Assembly (NCBI GenBank): GCA_036733925.1
Contig: DAIMZO010000007.1
Coordinates: 15,588 to 79,587 of the forward strand
DNA: 64,000 nucleotides
Reading direction: 5' to 3'
From: UBA2897 sp036733925
Lineage (GTDB): Bacteria; Bacillota; Negativicutes; Selenomonadales; Selenomonadaceae
Shown: one piece after another, positions 51,032-59,405 of the stretch
Layout: every line of letters begins with the position of its first letter
Position numbering within the stretch: position 1 is the first letter of the stretch
Program-made: the position numbers and the translations under genes
The notes under the pieces: generated by a model
Database searches by the model: none
What the model saw: only the letters and a program-made list of their open reading frames with translations
What the model was told of the DNA's origin: nothing

Positions 51032-52303
51032 ATGAAGAAGACTCTCGCAGCGGCACTGACGACGGCTCTCGTTCTCGGCGCAGCAAGCACGACGTTCGCG
51101 GCGGCTAACCCGTTCTCGGATGTTCCGGCAGACCATTGGGCGTATGATGCGGTTGCGCAGCTCGCAAAGGACGGCGTCATCGAGGGCTATGGCGATACGA
51201 CGTTCCAGGGCAACAAGAACATCACGCGCTATGAGATGGCACAGATGGTCGCAAAGGCGATGGCAAAGACCAACGTCTCGACGAACGATGCTGCTCTGAT
51301 CGATAAACTGAAGGCCGAGTTCAGCGATGAGCTCAACAACCTCGGCGTCCGCGTGGCAAACCTCGAGAAGAATGCGGATAAGGTAAAATGGAACGGCGAG
51401 GCTCGTTTCCGTTATCTGAGCACGCGCCTTGAAGGACAGCCGAAGAAGAACAGCTATCCGTTGCAGTTCCGCCTGCTCCCGTCGGCTGAGGTCAACGACA
51501 ACTGGCATGTCAAGGCTCGTCTGACGTCTGCAACGAATCTGAACACGGACAGCGGCGACACGAATACGAAGCTCACGTATGCTTATGCAGATGGCAACTA
51601 CAAGAACTTTGAGCTCAAGCTCGGCAAGATGCCGTTCTTCTCGACGTCGGATGCTGGCCTTATCGTGGATGACTTCTTCACGGGCGGTCAGCTGAGCTTT
51701 GGCAATAAGCTCAAGGCTACGTTCGAGGGCGGCCGCTTCAACATGGCGAACGAATCTAATGCACATCTCAGTGATGCTTTTGATTCGAATTCCGCTGCGG
51801 ACTATGCCGGCCTTGATCTCGGCTATGAGAACGGCAAGCTCGGTTTCGGCACTGGCTACCGTTACTTCAAAGACGATGGCTTCAAGAAGGTCGACAACTA
51901 TAAAGACGGCAAGTCCACGTCGAACAAGGCGCAGATTTGGTCTGTCGGCACGAACTACAAGTTCGATAATAACTGGACGGTTCTCGGCTCCTATGCCAAG
52001 AACACGGAAGCAGACAACTATGCAACTTCGCATAACGTTGAGTTCGACTACAAGGGCGCTTCCAACGCGAATGCAGGTACCTGGGGCGCTTATGCCGCTT
52101 ACCGTTACCTTGGCGAGAACGTCTCCTTCGCTCCAACGTATGACACGTTTACGTCGATGACGAACAAGAAGGGCTGGGAACTCGGAGCTGACTACGTTCC
52201 GTTCAAGAACGTCCATACGTACGTTTCCTACTTCGATGGCAAGGATCTCCAGGATCGCACGGATGCCAAGATGCTCTTCGGCCGCCTGAGCTACTTCTTC
52301 TAA
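51032..52303 (+). CDS. SLH-domain outer-membrane porin (OmpM/Mep45-like), paralogue 1
   Basis: 423 residues. Signal peptide cleaved about AFA|AANPF; one SLH domain (about 25-85: NPFSDVPADHWAYDAVAQLAKDGVIEGYGD in blocks, ITRYEMAQMVAKAMAK); a coiled linker (LIDKLKAEFSDELNNLGVRVANLEKN); then a beta-barrel ending in Phe (SYFF). In Negativicutes such proteins tether the outer membrane to polyamine-modified peptidoglycan and act as porins. ATG 51032 follows GAGGAGGAGTTTCT. Confidence 0.93.
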   Translation: MKKTLAAALTTALVLGAASTTFAAANPFSDVPADHWAYDAVAQLAKDGVIEGYGDTTFQGNKNITRYEMAQMVAKAMAKTNVSTNDAALIDKLKAEFSDELNNLGVRVANLEKNADKVKWNGEARFRYLSTRLEGQPKKNSYPLQFRLLPSAEVNDNWHVKARLTSATNLNTDSGDTNTKLTYAYADGNYKNFELKLGKMPFFSTSDAGLIVDDFFTGGQLSFGNKLKATFEGGRFNMANESNAHLSDAFDSNSAADYAGLDLGYENGKLGFGTGYRYFKDDGFKKVDNYKDGKSTSNKAQIWSVGTNYKFDNNWTVLGSYAKNTEADNYATSHNVEFDYKGASNANAGTWGAYAAYRYLGENVSFAPTYDTFTSMTNKKGWELGADYVPFKNVHTYVSYFDGKDLQDRTDAKMLFGRLSYFF

Positions 52304-52330
52304 TCGAACACCGTTTCTTGTTTTTTCCAG

Positions 52331-52361
52331 CAGGCTCTCACTTGGTGAGAGTCTGTTTTTT
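52331..52361 (+). terminator. Terminator after SLH porin 1
   Basis: CAGGCTCTCAC-TTG-GTGAGAGTCTG followed by TTTTTTG. Confidence 0.9.
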
Positions 52362-52426
52362 GTATTAAAGAAGCCGCGAAAAAACGGCACTTTTCACTTA
52401 ATCACGATATAGCGCGCAAATAACAT

Positions 52427-52485
52427 TTGACTTAGTCAAGTTTAACTGGGAAATAATGGTTATCCGGCCTCGGACGTGCTATAGT
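52427..52485 (+). promoter_or_regulatory. Promoter region of SLH porin 2
   Basis: An extended -10 TGCTATAGT ends at 52485 with a poor -35. Upstream, TTGACTTAGTCAA (52427-52439) is a near-perfect 13-base palindrome that could bind a regulator. The rest of 52304-52615 holds only the terminator and an untranslated leader of about 120 bases. Confidence 0.5.
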
Positions 52486-52615
52486 ATAGGTGTTCGAAGG
52501 GAAGAGGTTCCGAGAATGAGACTGAGGAAACAAGGCCACTCATGAGGACTTCAAGGGAAAGCCTCAAGCCCTTCGGCATCAAGCAAAAGGTTTTGATCTG
52601 AAGGAGGAGTTTCCA

Positions 52616-53911
52616 ATGAAAAAGACTCTTGTATCTGCTTTAACGGCTGCTCTGGTTGTTGGTGCTGCAAGCACGACGTTCGCTGCGGCGAACCCGTTCT
52701 CGGATGTCCCGTCCGACCACTGGGCGTATGACGCAGTAACGCAGCTCGCAAAAGACGGTGTCATCGAAGGTTACGGCGACACGACGTTCCAGGGCAACAA
52801 AAACATCACGCGTTATGAGATGGCACAGATGGTCGCAAAGGCCATGGCAAAGACCAACGTATCCTCGACCGATAAGGCGCTGATTGACAAGCTCGCTGCA
52901 GAGTTCAGCGATGAGCTCAACAACCTCGGTGTCCGCGTCAGCAATCTCGAGAAGAACGCCGACCAGGTAAAATGGACGGGCGAGCTCCGCGCTGATGCTT
53001 CGCATAAGGAAGTAAAGGACAATAACGGTCATAAGACGAAGACGAATAAGTATCCGCTGAAGCTCCGCCTCGAGCCAAGCGCAGAGATCAACGATCACTG
53101 GCATGTCAATGCCCGCCTCGATGCAACGACGAACATGAACACGGACAGCGGCTCCAACGACAGCGATAAGGTTTCCCTCGAGCGCGCTTACGCACAGGGC
53201 GACTACAAGAACTTCACGGTCAAGGCCGGCAAGATCCCGATGGCGATTGACAACGTCCTGCTCTATGATGACGAGCTCTCCGGCGCTTCCATGACGTTCG
53301 GCAACAAGCTGAAGGCTACGGTTGAGGCTGGCCGCTGGGATATGAGCAAAGGCCTCGACAAGAACGACATCTATTCGAAGTCGGCAGTCAAGTCGGCGTT
53401 CAAGAACGATACGACGGATATGTACGGCATCGGCCTGCAGTATGGCTTGGGCAAGGCTTCGGCAGGCGCTTCCTATACGTACCTGAAGTCGGATGGCTTC
53501 AAGAGCGTTGGGGGCTATAGCGACAGCAAGAACGTGGACAAGGCCAGCACTTGGGGCGTCAACGGTTACTACCGTTTCGACCAGAATACGGCTCTCGGCG
53601 GCATGTATGCACAGAACACGAAAGCGGATAGCTGCGATAAGGCTGGCAGCGTAGAGTTCAACTACAAGGGTGCGCAGAAGGCAAATGCAGGCACTTGGGG
53701 CGCATTCGTCGGCTACCGTCATCTCGGCCAGAACGTCGCGTTCGATCCGTTCTACAACGATGCAGAAGCAGGCCAGAAAGGCTGGGTTGTCGGCGCGAAC
53801 TACACGCCGTTCAAGAACGTCGTCGCACAGGTCAACTACTTCGACGGCAAGACGCTTGACACGGATAAGGATGCTTCAAAGGTGTTCGGCCGTGTTCAGT
53901 TCTTCTTCTGA
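52616..53911 (+). CDS. SLH-domain outer-membrane porin, paralogue 2
   Basis: 431 residues. The first ~115 residues (signal peptide, SLH domain, coiled linker NNLGVRVSNLEKNADQVKW) are nearly identical to paralogues 1 and 3; the barrel diverges strongly, with conserved patches such as NANAGTWGAFVGYRHLGQNV (AGTWGA shared) and VQFFF at the end. AAGGAGGAGTTTCCA precedes the ATG. It has its own promoter, so the three genes may be expressed separately. Confidence 0.93.
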   Translation: MKKTLVSALTAALVVGAASTTFAAANPFSDVPSDHWAYDAVTQLAKDGVIEGYGDTTFQGNKNITRYEMAQMVAKAMAKTNVSSTDKALIDKLAAEFSDELNNLGVRVSNLEKNADQVKWTGELRADASHKEVKDNNGHKTKTNKYPLKLRLEPSAEINDHWHVNARLDATTNMNTDSGSNDSDKVSLERAYAQGDYKNFTVKAGKIPMAIDNVLLYDDELSGASMTFGNKLKATVEAGRWDMSKGLDKNDIYSKSAVKSAFKNDTTDMYGIGLQYGLGKASAGASYTYLKSDGFKSVGGYSDSKNVDKASTWGVNGYYRFDQNTALGGMYAQNTKADSCDKAGSVEFNYKGAQKANAGTWGAFVGYRHLGQNVAFDPFYNDAEAGQKGWVVGANYTPFKNVVAQVNYFDGKTLDTDKDASKVFGRVQFFF

Positions 53912-53925
53912 TTGACTAAAAGCAT

Positions 53926-54109
53926 AAAAGCCTTCCTCAGGGGGAAGGGCACGAGTCCGGAGGACGAGCGTGCAAAGCTGACCGCGTTAGCGGTGGATGA
54001 GGTGTTGGCACAATTTGAGGCACATAGAGATGTTCTTCAAATTGTCGGCAACACCTCATTCGTCTGCCCTATCGGGCACCCACCTTCCCCTGAGAGGAAG
54101 GCTTTTTTT
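53926..54109. repeat. Dispersed palindromic repeat, copy B
   Basis: 184 bp, from AAAAGCCTTCCTC to GGAAGGCTTTTTTT. Inner inverted pairs: GAGGTGTTGGC/GGCAACACCTC and AATTTGA/TCAAATT. It fills most of the gap between SLH porins 2 and 3 and probably acts as terminator of porin 2. Confidence 0.88.
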
Positions 54110-54139
54110 GTAGAAAAAGAAAATAATTCTCAACTGGGA

Positions 54140-54169
54140 TTGACAAGTGAGAGTATACTATGGTATACT
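54140..54169 (+). promoter_or_regulatory. Promoter of SLH porin 3
   Basis: TTGACA (54140-54145), 18 bases, TATACT (54164-54169); a second TATACT lies at about 54154. Confidence 0.75.
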
Positions 54170-54293
54170 TAATTTCAGCCAAGGTGAGAAACCTTTGAAA
54201 CGAATCGGAGGAAACATGGAGACTCGCGAGATGTTTCATAGGATTAGCCTTTGGTTCCTATTATTATCTGTTTTACCAAAGGAGGAGTTTCTT

Positions 54294-55553
54294 ATGAAGA
54301 AGACTCTCGTATCGGCTCTGACGGCGGCTCTCGTCGTCGGCGCAGCAAGCACGACGTTTGCGGCAGCGAACCCGTTCTCGGATGTTCCGTCCGACCATTG
54401 GGCGTATGATGCGGTAACGCAGCTCGCAAAAGACGGTGTCATCGAAGGCTATGGCGACACGACGTTTCAGGGCAACAAGAACATTACGCGCTATGAGATG
54501 GCACAGATGGTTGCAAAGGCCATGGCAAAGAGCAACGTTCCGCAGAACGACAAGGCTCTGATTGACAAGCTCGCCGCAGAGTTCAGCGATGAGCTCAACA
54601 ACCTCGGCGTCCGCGTCAGCGCTCTCGAGAAGAACGCCGACAAGGTGAAGTGGAACGGCCTTGCAGAGTACACGCTTGACCGCCACAATGTCGAGCATCA
54701 GGCAGATGCAGAGGGTGACCACAAGAACGACCTGACGTTCCGTCTCGAGCCGTCGGCTGAGGTCAACAACAACTGGCATGTCAAGGCTCGTCTCGATGCA
54801 AGCACGGATCTTGCAAAAGACGCGGGCAGCGACGGCAAAGTCACGCTGAAGCGCGCATGGGCGCAGGGCGACTACACGAACTTCAGCGTCAAGCTCGGTA
54901 AGTTCGCACCGATTGATAACGACCTGATTGCCGATACGACGTTCTCGGGTGCTGAGGTTTCTTTCGGCAAAGTTGCGAAGTTCACGCTCGGCGGCGGCCG
55001 CATCAGCAAAGATGACACGGAACTCAGCGAGGCTGGCCTCAAGAATGCAGGCGACTACATGTATGTCGGCGGCGACGCGACCATCGGCAAGCTCTACGGC
55101 GGCGCTCGCTGGCACTATGTCAAGGCGAAGAGCGGCGACAAGTTCGCTTATAAGGACAACAACAGCAAGACGGATCAGGCCAACATCTGGGCGCTCCGTG
55201 GCGGCTACAACTTCGACAAGAACGTCGGCTTCAACGGCTTCTATTCCGAGAACGCCGATGCGGACAGCCTGAACAAGGCTGGCAGCGCAGAGCTCACCTA
55301 CAAGGGCGCTGAGCAGGAGAATGCTGGCACTTGGGGTGCATGGGTTGCTTACCGTCACCTCGGCCAGAACGCGATGGTGCAGAGCACGTTCGATGCGGTT
55401 CATCTGAACGAGAAGTCTTGGGAAGTCGGCGTGAACTACGCTCCGTTCAAGAACGTTGTCGCACAGGTTCGCTATGCAGATGGCAAGAACTTCAAGACGT
55501 CCCCGAACAAAGACGTCCATGACTTCTGGGGCCGCGTGGACTTCTTCTTCTGA
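54294..55553 (+). CDS. SLH-domain outer-membrane porin, paralogue 3
   Basis: 419 residues with the same signal peptide, SLH domain and coiled linker (NNLGVRVSALEKNADKVKW), then a distinct barrel ending VDFFF. ATG 54294 after AAAGGAGGAGTTTCTT. Upstream in-frame codons to 54147 belong to the leader RNA. Highly similar 5' ends among three neighbours favour recombination or gene conversion. Confidence 0.93.
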   Translation: MKKTLVSALTAALVVGAASTTFAAANPFSDVPSDHWAYDAVTQLAKDGVIEGYGDTTFQGNKNITRYEMAQMVAKAMAKSNVPQNDKALIDKLAAEFSDELNNLGVRVSALEKNADKVKWNGLAEYTLDRHNVEHQADAEGDHKNDLTFRLEPSAEVNNNWHVKARLDASTDLAKDAGSDGKVTLKRAWAQGDYTNFSVKLGKFAPIDNDLIADTTFSGAEVSFGKVAKFTLGGGRISKDDTELSEAGLKNAGDYMYVGGDATIGKLYGGARWHYVKAKSGDKFAYKDNNSKTDQANIWALRGGYNFDKNVGFNGFYSENADADSLNKAGSAELTYKGAEQENAGTWGAWVAYRHLGQNAMVQSTFDAVHLNEKSWEVGVNYAPFKNVVAQVRYADGKNFKTSPNKDVHDFWGRVDFFF

Positions 55554-55583
55554 TTCTGTCAGGACGAGATTTTCTGCAAAAGA

Positions 55584-55617
55584 AAAGGATCTCCGCTTTA
55601 TGTGGAGACCCTTTTTT
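55584..55617 (+). terminator. Terminator after SLH porin 3
   Basis: AAGG-AT-CTCC and GGAG-AC-CCTT pair around GCTTTATGT, followed by TTTTTTC. Confidence 0.82.
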
Positions 55618-55755
55618 CGTATATGGAATTTTGCCGCGTTTATTGACTTGCATGGAGAAGGAAGCTAGAATAAAAGCGGACTATTCCTTGCGGTACGCCG
55701 CATTCTTGCAAAATGAATTGCGAAATAAACTTCGAGAGAAAAGGAGTCTGGGATT

Positions 55756-56865
55756 ATGCCGAATCGTCCGGCCTGGGCAGAAGTGGACCTGGGAGCCATC
55801 AGACACAATTATCGGGAGATCAAGAAATGCATACAGGGCGGCGCAAAGCTCTGTGCCGTCGTCAAAGCCGATGCCTACGGGCACGGTGCCATCCCGGTCG
55901 CGCGCGTCGCGGTCGAGGAGGGCGCGGCCTATCTCGCCGTCGCGACGCTTTCCGAGGCCATCGCGTTGCGGGAGGCCGGCTTCACGACGCCAATCCTGAT
56001 CCTCGGCATCGTGATGCCGGAGGACGCGAAGGATATCGTTGACTACGATATCACGCAGGTCGTCTGCGAGTACCCGCTTGCCGAGGCCATCTCGCGCGAG
56101 GCGGTACGTCAGCAAAAAATCGCGAAAGTGCATCTGAAGGTCGAGACGGGTATGGGACGCATCGGCATCCGCCCGGAGGAAATCGGCGCACTCGCGGAGC
56201 GGGCCAGCCATCTGCCGAATGTCGAGATTGAGGGCATGTTCTCGCATTTCGCGACGGCGGACAGCGCGGACAAGACCTATGCGCACGAGCAGCTCGCGCG
56301 TTTCAAGCAGGCGATTGCAGAGGTCGAGAAGCGCGGCATCGGCATCCCCATCAAGCATATCGCGGAGTCCGCGGCAATCCTCGAGATGCCGGAGGCGCAT
56401 TTCGATATGGTGCGCGCGGGCATCATCCAGTACGGCATGTGGCCGTCTGACGAGGTCACGCACCCCATTGCGCTTCGGCCCGCAATGAAGCTCTCGGCGA
56501 AGGTCGTATTCCTGAAGACCATCCACAAGGGCGAGAGCATCGGCTACGGCCGCCAGTTCGTCGCGGAGCGGGAGAGCCGCATCGCGACCCTGCCGATTGG
56601 CTATGCGGACGGCTATATCCGCGCTTATGGGAATGGCGGCGTGGTCGAGATCGGCGGCAAGCGTGCGCCAATCGCGGGCCGCGTCTGCATGGATCAGGTC
56701 ATGGTCGACGTCACGGATATCCCGGATGTGCGCGAGGGAGACATCGCGACGTTCTGGGGCTCGGAGACGCTGACGGCCGATGAGGCGGCGGGATGGCTGC
56801 ACACAATCAACTACGAGCTCCCGTGCCTGATCTCCCCGCGCGTCCCGCGCGTTTACCACGAATAA
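55756..56865 (+). CDS. alr: Alanine racemase
   Basis: 369 residues. PLP-binding Lys in VVKADAYGHGA (about 37), RIGIRPEE substrate region, catalytic Tyr in SIGYGRQF and the CMDQVMVDVTD motif. Supplies D-alanine for peptidoglycan. GAGAGAAAAGGAGTCTGGGATT precedes the ATG in part. The stop is immediately followed by repeat copy C, which probably terminates transcription. Confidence 0.97.
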   Translation: MPNRPAWAEVDLGAIRHNYREIKKCIQGGAKLCAVVKADAYGHGAIPVARVAVEEGAAYLAVATLSEAIALREAGFTTPILILGIVMPEDAKDIVDYDITQVVCEYPLAEAISREAVRQQKIAKVHLKVETGMGRIGIRPEEIGALAERASHLPNVEIEGMFSHFATADSADKTYAHEQLARFKQAIAEVEKRGIGIPIKHIAESAAILEMPEAHFDMVRAGIIQYGMWPSDEVTHPIALRPAMKLSAKVVFLKTIHKGESIGYGRQFVAERESRIATLPIGYADGYIRAYGNGGVVEIGGKRAPIAGRVCMDQVMVDVTDIPDVREGDIATFWGSETLTADEAAGWLHTINYELPCLISPRVPRVYHE

Positions 56866-56952
56866 AGCCTTCCCCATAGGGGAAGGTGGTTGCCCGAAGG
56901 GCAGACGGATGAGGTGTCGGCAATGCCTTGAGGAACATCTCTATGTGCCTCT
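56865..56952. repeat. Dispersed palindromic repeat, copy C (inverted, truncated)
   Basis: About 88 bp matching the reverse complement of the right half of copy B: AAGCCTTCCCC, then GGTTGCCCGAAGGGCAGACG, GATGAGGTGT and AACATCTCTATGTGCCTC. The other half is missing, so this copy is truncated. Confidence 0.8.
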
Positions 56953-56988
56953 ACCTGTTAGAACTGAAGGTTTGGTGGACTCGGCAGC

Positions 56989-57489
56989 TTATTTCAGCTG
57001 GTCCTTCCAGTACGCAAGATCCGGTGCGTTCAGCGGCAGGTCGATGGTCTGCCCGTTGTCGTAGTAGAAGCGGAACCGGACTTCCTCGGCCTTCTGGATG
57101 GCCGAGAGACTCGCGCGCGGCAGCTCGACGAAGAGCTTGTTCTCGGTCTTGTAGTGGCCTCCCTGCGGCGGGGTCTGCTTGACCGCGGCCTTCATTTCCC
57201 ATGCCTGCCCGTCCGTGTACAGGATGGCGTCCGGCTTCAGCTTCGCGTCGTCGTAGCGGGAATCCCAGATGGTCAGGATGGCCCCCTCGAGCGCGCCGCT
57301 CTCCGTATGCGAACTCTGGAAGTCGATGCGGCAGTAGGCAGACAGGCTGTCCGCCGTCCGGTGGTCAAAATGCCAGGCATAGGACAGCCCGAACGTGCCG
57401 ACGAATACGCAGAGTATGGCGGTGATGGTCAGAACCGTAGGAGCGGAAAGAGAAAAATGACGGAAATTCGGATGAATGTGTATGCGCAT
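56989..57489 (-). CDS. Single-pass membrane protein of unknown function
   Basis: 166 residues. One N-terminal helix (about 17-40), then an extracytoplasmic domain with SAYCRIDFQS, GAILTIWDSRYDDAKLKPDAILYTDGQAWEM in blocks and VRFRFYYDNGQTIDLPL. No family recognised. Convergent with alr across the truncated repeat. Confidence 0.7.
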   Translation of the reverse strand: MRIHIHPNFRHFSLSAPTVLTITAILCVFVGTFGLSYAWHFDHRTADSLSAYCRIDFQSSHTESGALEGAILTIWDSRYDDAKLKPDAILYTDGQAWEMKAAVKQTPPQGGHYKTENKLFVELPRASLSAIQKAEEVRFRFYYDNGQTIDLPLNAPDLAYWKDQLK

Positions 57490-57561
57490 AACAGCCTGCC
57501 TCTCATTTTTTCAGGATTTAGTAGTATTATAGCATGAGATAGAAGGGAGCGGAAAGAAGCT

Positions 57562-58362
57562 ATGGCGATAAAATTGATTGCGTTCGACCTCGACGGGACG
57601 CTCTTGACCTCAGAAAAGATCGTCTCCTCGCGCACGCTCACGGCCATCGCGGCAGCACGGGCGCGCGGCGTCTACGTGACGATCGCGACGGGGCGCATGT
57701 TCAAGGGCGCGGAGGTCTTCGGCAAGCAGATCGAGGCGAACGCGCCGCTAGTCTGCTGCAATGGCGGCGTCGTCGAGCCCATCGGCGCGGAGAAGCCGCT
57801 TTTCGCGCGGAAACTCCGTCCAGAGGCCGTGCGCGGCATCCTGCAGCTCTGTCATGACCGGAATTGGTATGTCAACTGGTATATCGACAACATGGTCTAC
57901 GTTGAGCATATCGACAACGACTATTTCTACGCGTACCGGACCGTGCCGGATCTGAAGCTCGAGGCGACGGGCGACCGCTTCCTCGACTATACGGAAAACG
58001 TCCTGCAATGCGTCGTGCGCGACCTCGACGGCCATGTGCAGAAGATGGTCGAGGTCATCGCGGCCGAGTTCCCGGATGACGTCACGGCGCAGCAGAACAC
58101 CGGATGCAGCGCGGATATCACGCCGCGTGGCGTCAGCAAGGCACTTGGCCTCGACTGGCTCGCGAAGAAGCTCGGCGTCGCGCCAGAGGAGGTCATGGCC
58201 TGCGGCGACGGGGACAACGACCTCTCGATGCTCCGCTATGCCGGGACGGCGGTTGTGCCGGCGAACGGTCTGCCGGAGGCGAAGGCGCTTGCGACTTACG
58301 CCGCGGATTCCAACGACGAGGACGGCATCGCCAAGGCTATCGAGGAATTGGTATTGTGCTGA
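57562..58362 (+). CDS. Cof-type HAD hydrolase
   Basis: 266 residues. HAD motif I FDLDGTLLTS (nucleophile Asp near 9), motif II IATGR, C2-type cap, motif III/IV GVSKALGLDWL… and CGDGDNDLSML. Cytosolic sugar-phosphate or related phosphatase; substrate unknown. It precedes rapZ by 39 bases. Confidence 0.92.
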   Translation: MAIKLIAFDLDGTLLTSEKIVSSRTLTAIAAARARGVYVTIATGRMFKGAEVFGKQIEANAPLVCCNGGVVEPIGAEKPLFARKLRPEAVRGILQLCHDRNWYVNWYIDNMVYVEHIDNDYFYAYRTVPDLKLEATGDRFLDYTENVLQCVVRDLDGHVQKMVEVIAAEFPDDVTAQQNTGCSADITPRGVSKALGLDWLAKKLGVAPEEVMACGDGDNDLSMLRYAGTAVVPANGLPEAKALATYAADSNDEDGIAKAIEELVLC

Positions 58363-58401
58363 GCATACGAGTATAGGAACAGGGATACAGGGGTGAAGAA
58401 G

Positions 58402-59403
58402 ATGGCAGAAGAAAAACGCGGCGCCGGGGAAGCGGCGCTGGATGCGGAAAAAGAGAAAGACGCGCGTGCGGACGAGCTGCCCGCGGAAGCCAGCCGGGCA
58501 GGAAAGCAGGAAAAGGATTTCCGTCTCGTCATCGTCACGGGCATGTCGGGCGGCGGAAAGACGCAGGCATGCCGGTACCTCGAAGATCTCGGGTATTTCT
58601 GCGTGGATAATCTGCCGCCGGTCTTCATCCCGAAATTCGTCGAGCTCTGCCGCCATTCAGGCGGGCATGTCGGCAAGGTCGTGCTCGTCGTCGACACGCG
58701 CAGCCGGGAGTTCTTCGATACGTTCGTCAACGTGCTCGAGACGATGGACAAGGACAATATGTCCTACGAGATGCTGTTCATGGACGCGTCGGACGCGGCG
58801 ATCATCCGCCGCTACAAGGAAACGCGGCGCCGGCACCCGCTTGCGCCGTCCTCGCGCATCACGGACGGCATCGCGAAGGAGCGGGAACGGCTGGCGTCGG
58901 TCCGCGCGAAGGCAACCTATATCGTCGATACGTCGGATCTCCGCAAAGCAGATCTGCGCGACAAGATCCACCGGCTTTTCGGCACGACCGAAGGGGAGCA
59001 GATGAACATCAACGTGCTTTCATTCGGCTTCAAGTTCGGCATGCCGCTCGACGCGGACATGGTGCTCGACGTGCGCTTCCTGCCGAACCCGTTCTACATC
59101 GAATCTATGCGGCATAAATCCGGCACGGTGCCGGAGGTCGCTGCCTATATCCAGAAATGGCCGGTCACGCAGGAATTCGAGAAGCGGCTCGACGCCCTGC
59201 TCGATTTCCTCGTGCCGCAATACGTCAAAGAGGGCAAGAGCCAGTTCGTCATCGCGGTCGGCTGCACGGGCGGCATGCACCGCTCGGTCTTCATCGCGAA
59301 GCATATCTTTGACCGGCTTTCGAGCCGCGGCTACCCCGTGAAGCTGGAGCACCGCGACCTGATGAAGAACGATGTGGAAGAACATGTGCGTGAGGAGTGC
59401 TGA
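58402..59403 (+). CDS. rapZ: RNase adapter / nucleotide-binding protein RapZ (YvcJ)
   Basis: 333 residues from ATG 58402, eight bases after AGGGG; GTG 58393 overlaps that site. P-loop GMSGGGKTQA, Walker B region VVDTR, and the C-terminal GCTGGMHRSVFIA. In E. coli RapZ steers decay of the GlmZ sRNA according to glucosamine 6-phosphate; Firmicutes homologues have less clear roles. A charged 40-residue extension precedes the canonical start. First gene of the conserved rapZ-yvcK-whiA cluster. Confidence 0.93.
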   Translation: MAEEKRGAGEAALDAEKEKDARADELPAEASRAGKQEKDFRLVIVTGMSGGGKTQACRYLEDLGYFCVDNLPPVFIPKFVELCRHSGGHVGKVVLVVDTRSREFFDTFVNVLETMDKDNMSYEMLFMDASDAAIIRRYKETRRRHPLAPSSRITDGIAKERERLASVRAKATYIVDTSDLRKADLRDKIHRLFGTTEGEQMNINVLSFGFKFGMPLDADMVLDVRFLPNPFYIESMRHKSGTVPEVAAYIQKWPVTQEFEKRLDALLDFLVPQYVKEGKSQFVIAVGCTGGMHRSVFIAKHIFDRLSSRGYPVKLEHRDLMKNDVEEHVREEC

Positions 59404-59405
59404 AA

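Noticed and set aside
53912..54172. An 86-codon frame after SLH porin 2 (and a similar one near 49.4 kb)
   Set aside because: Both are translations of the palindromic repeat; shared residues reflect repeat sequence, not a protein family.
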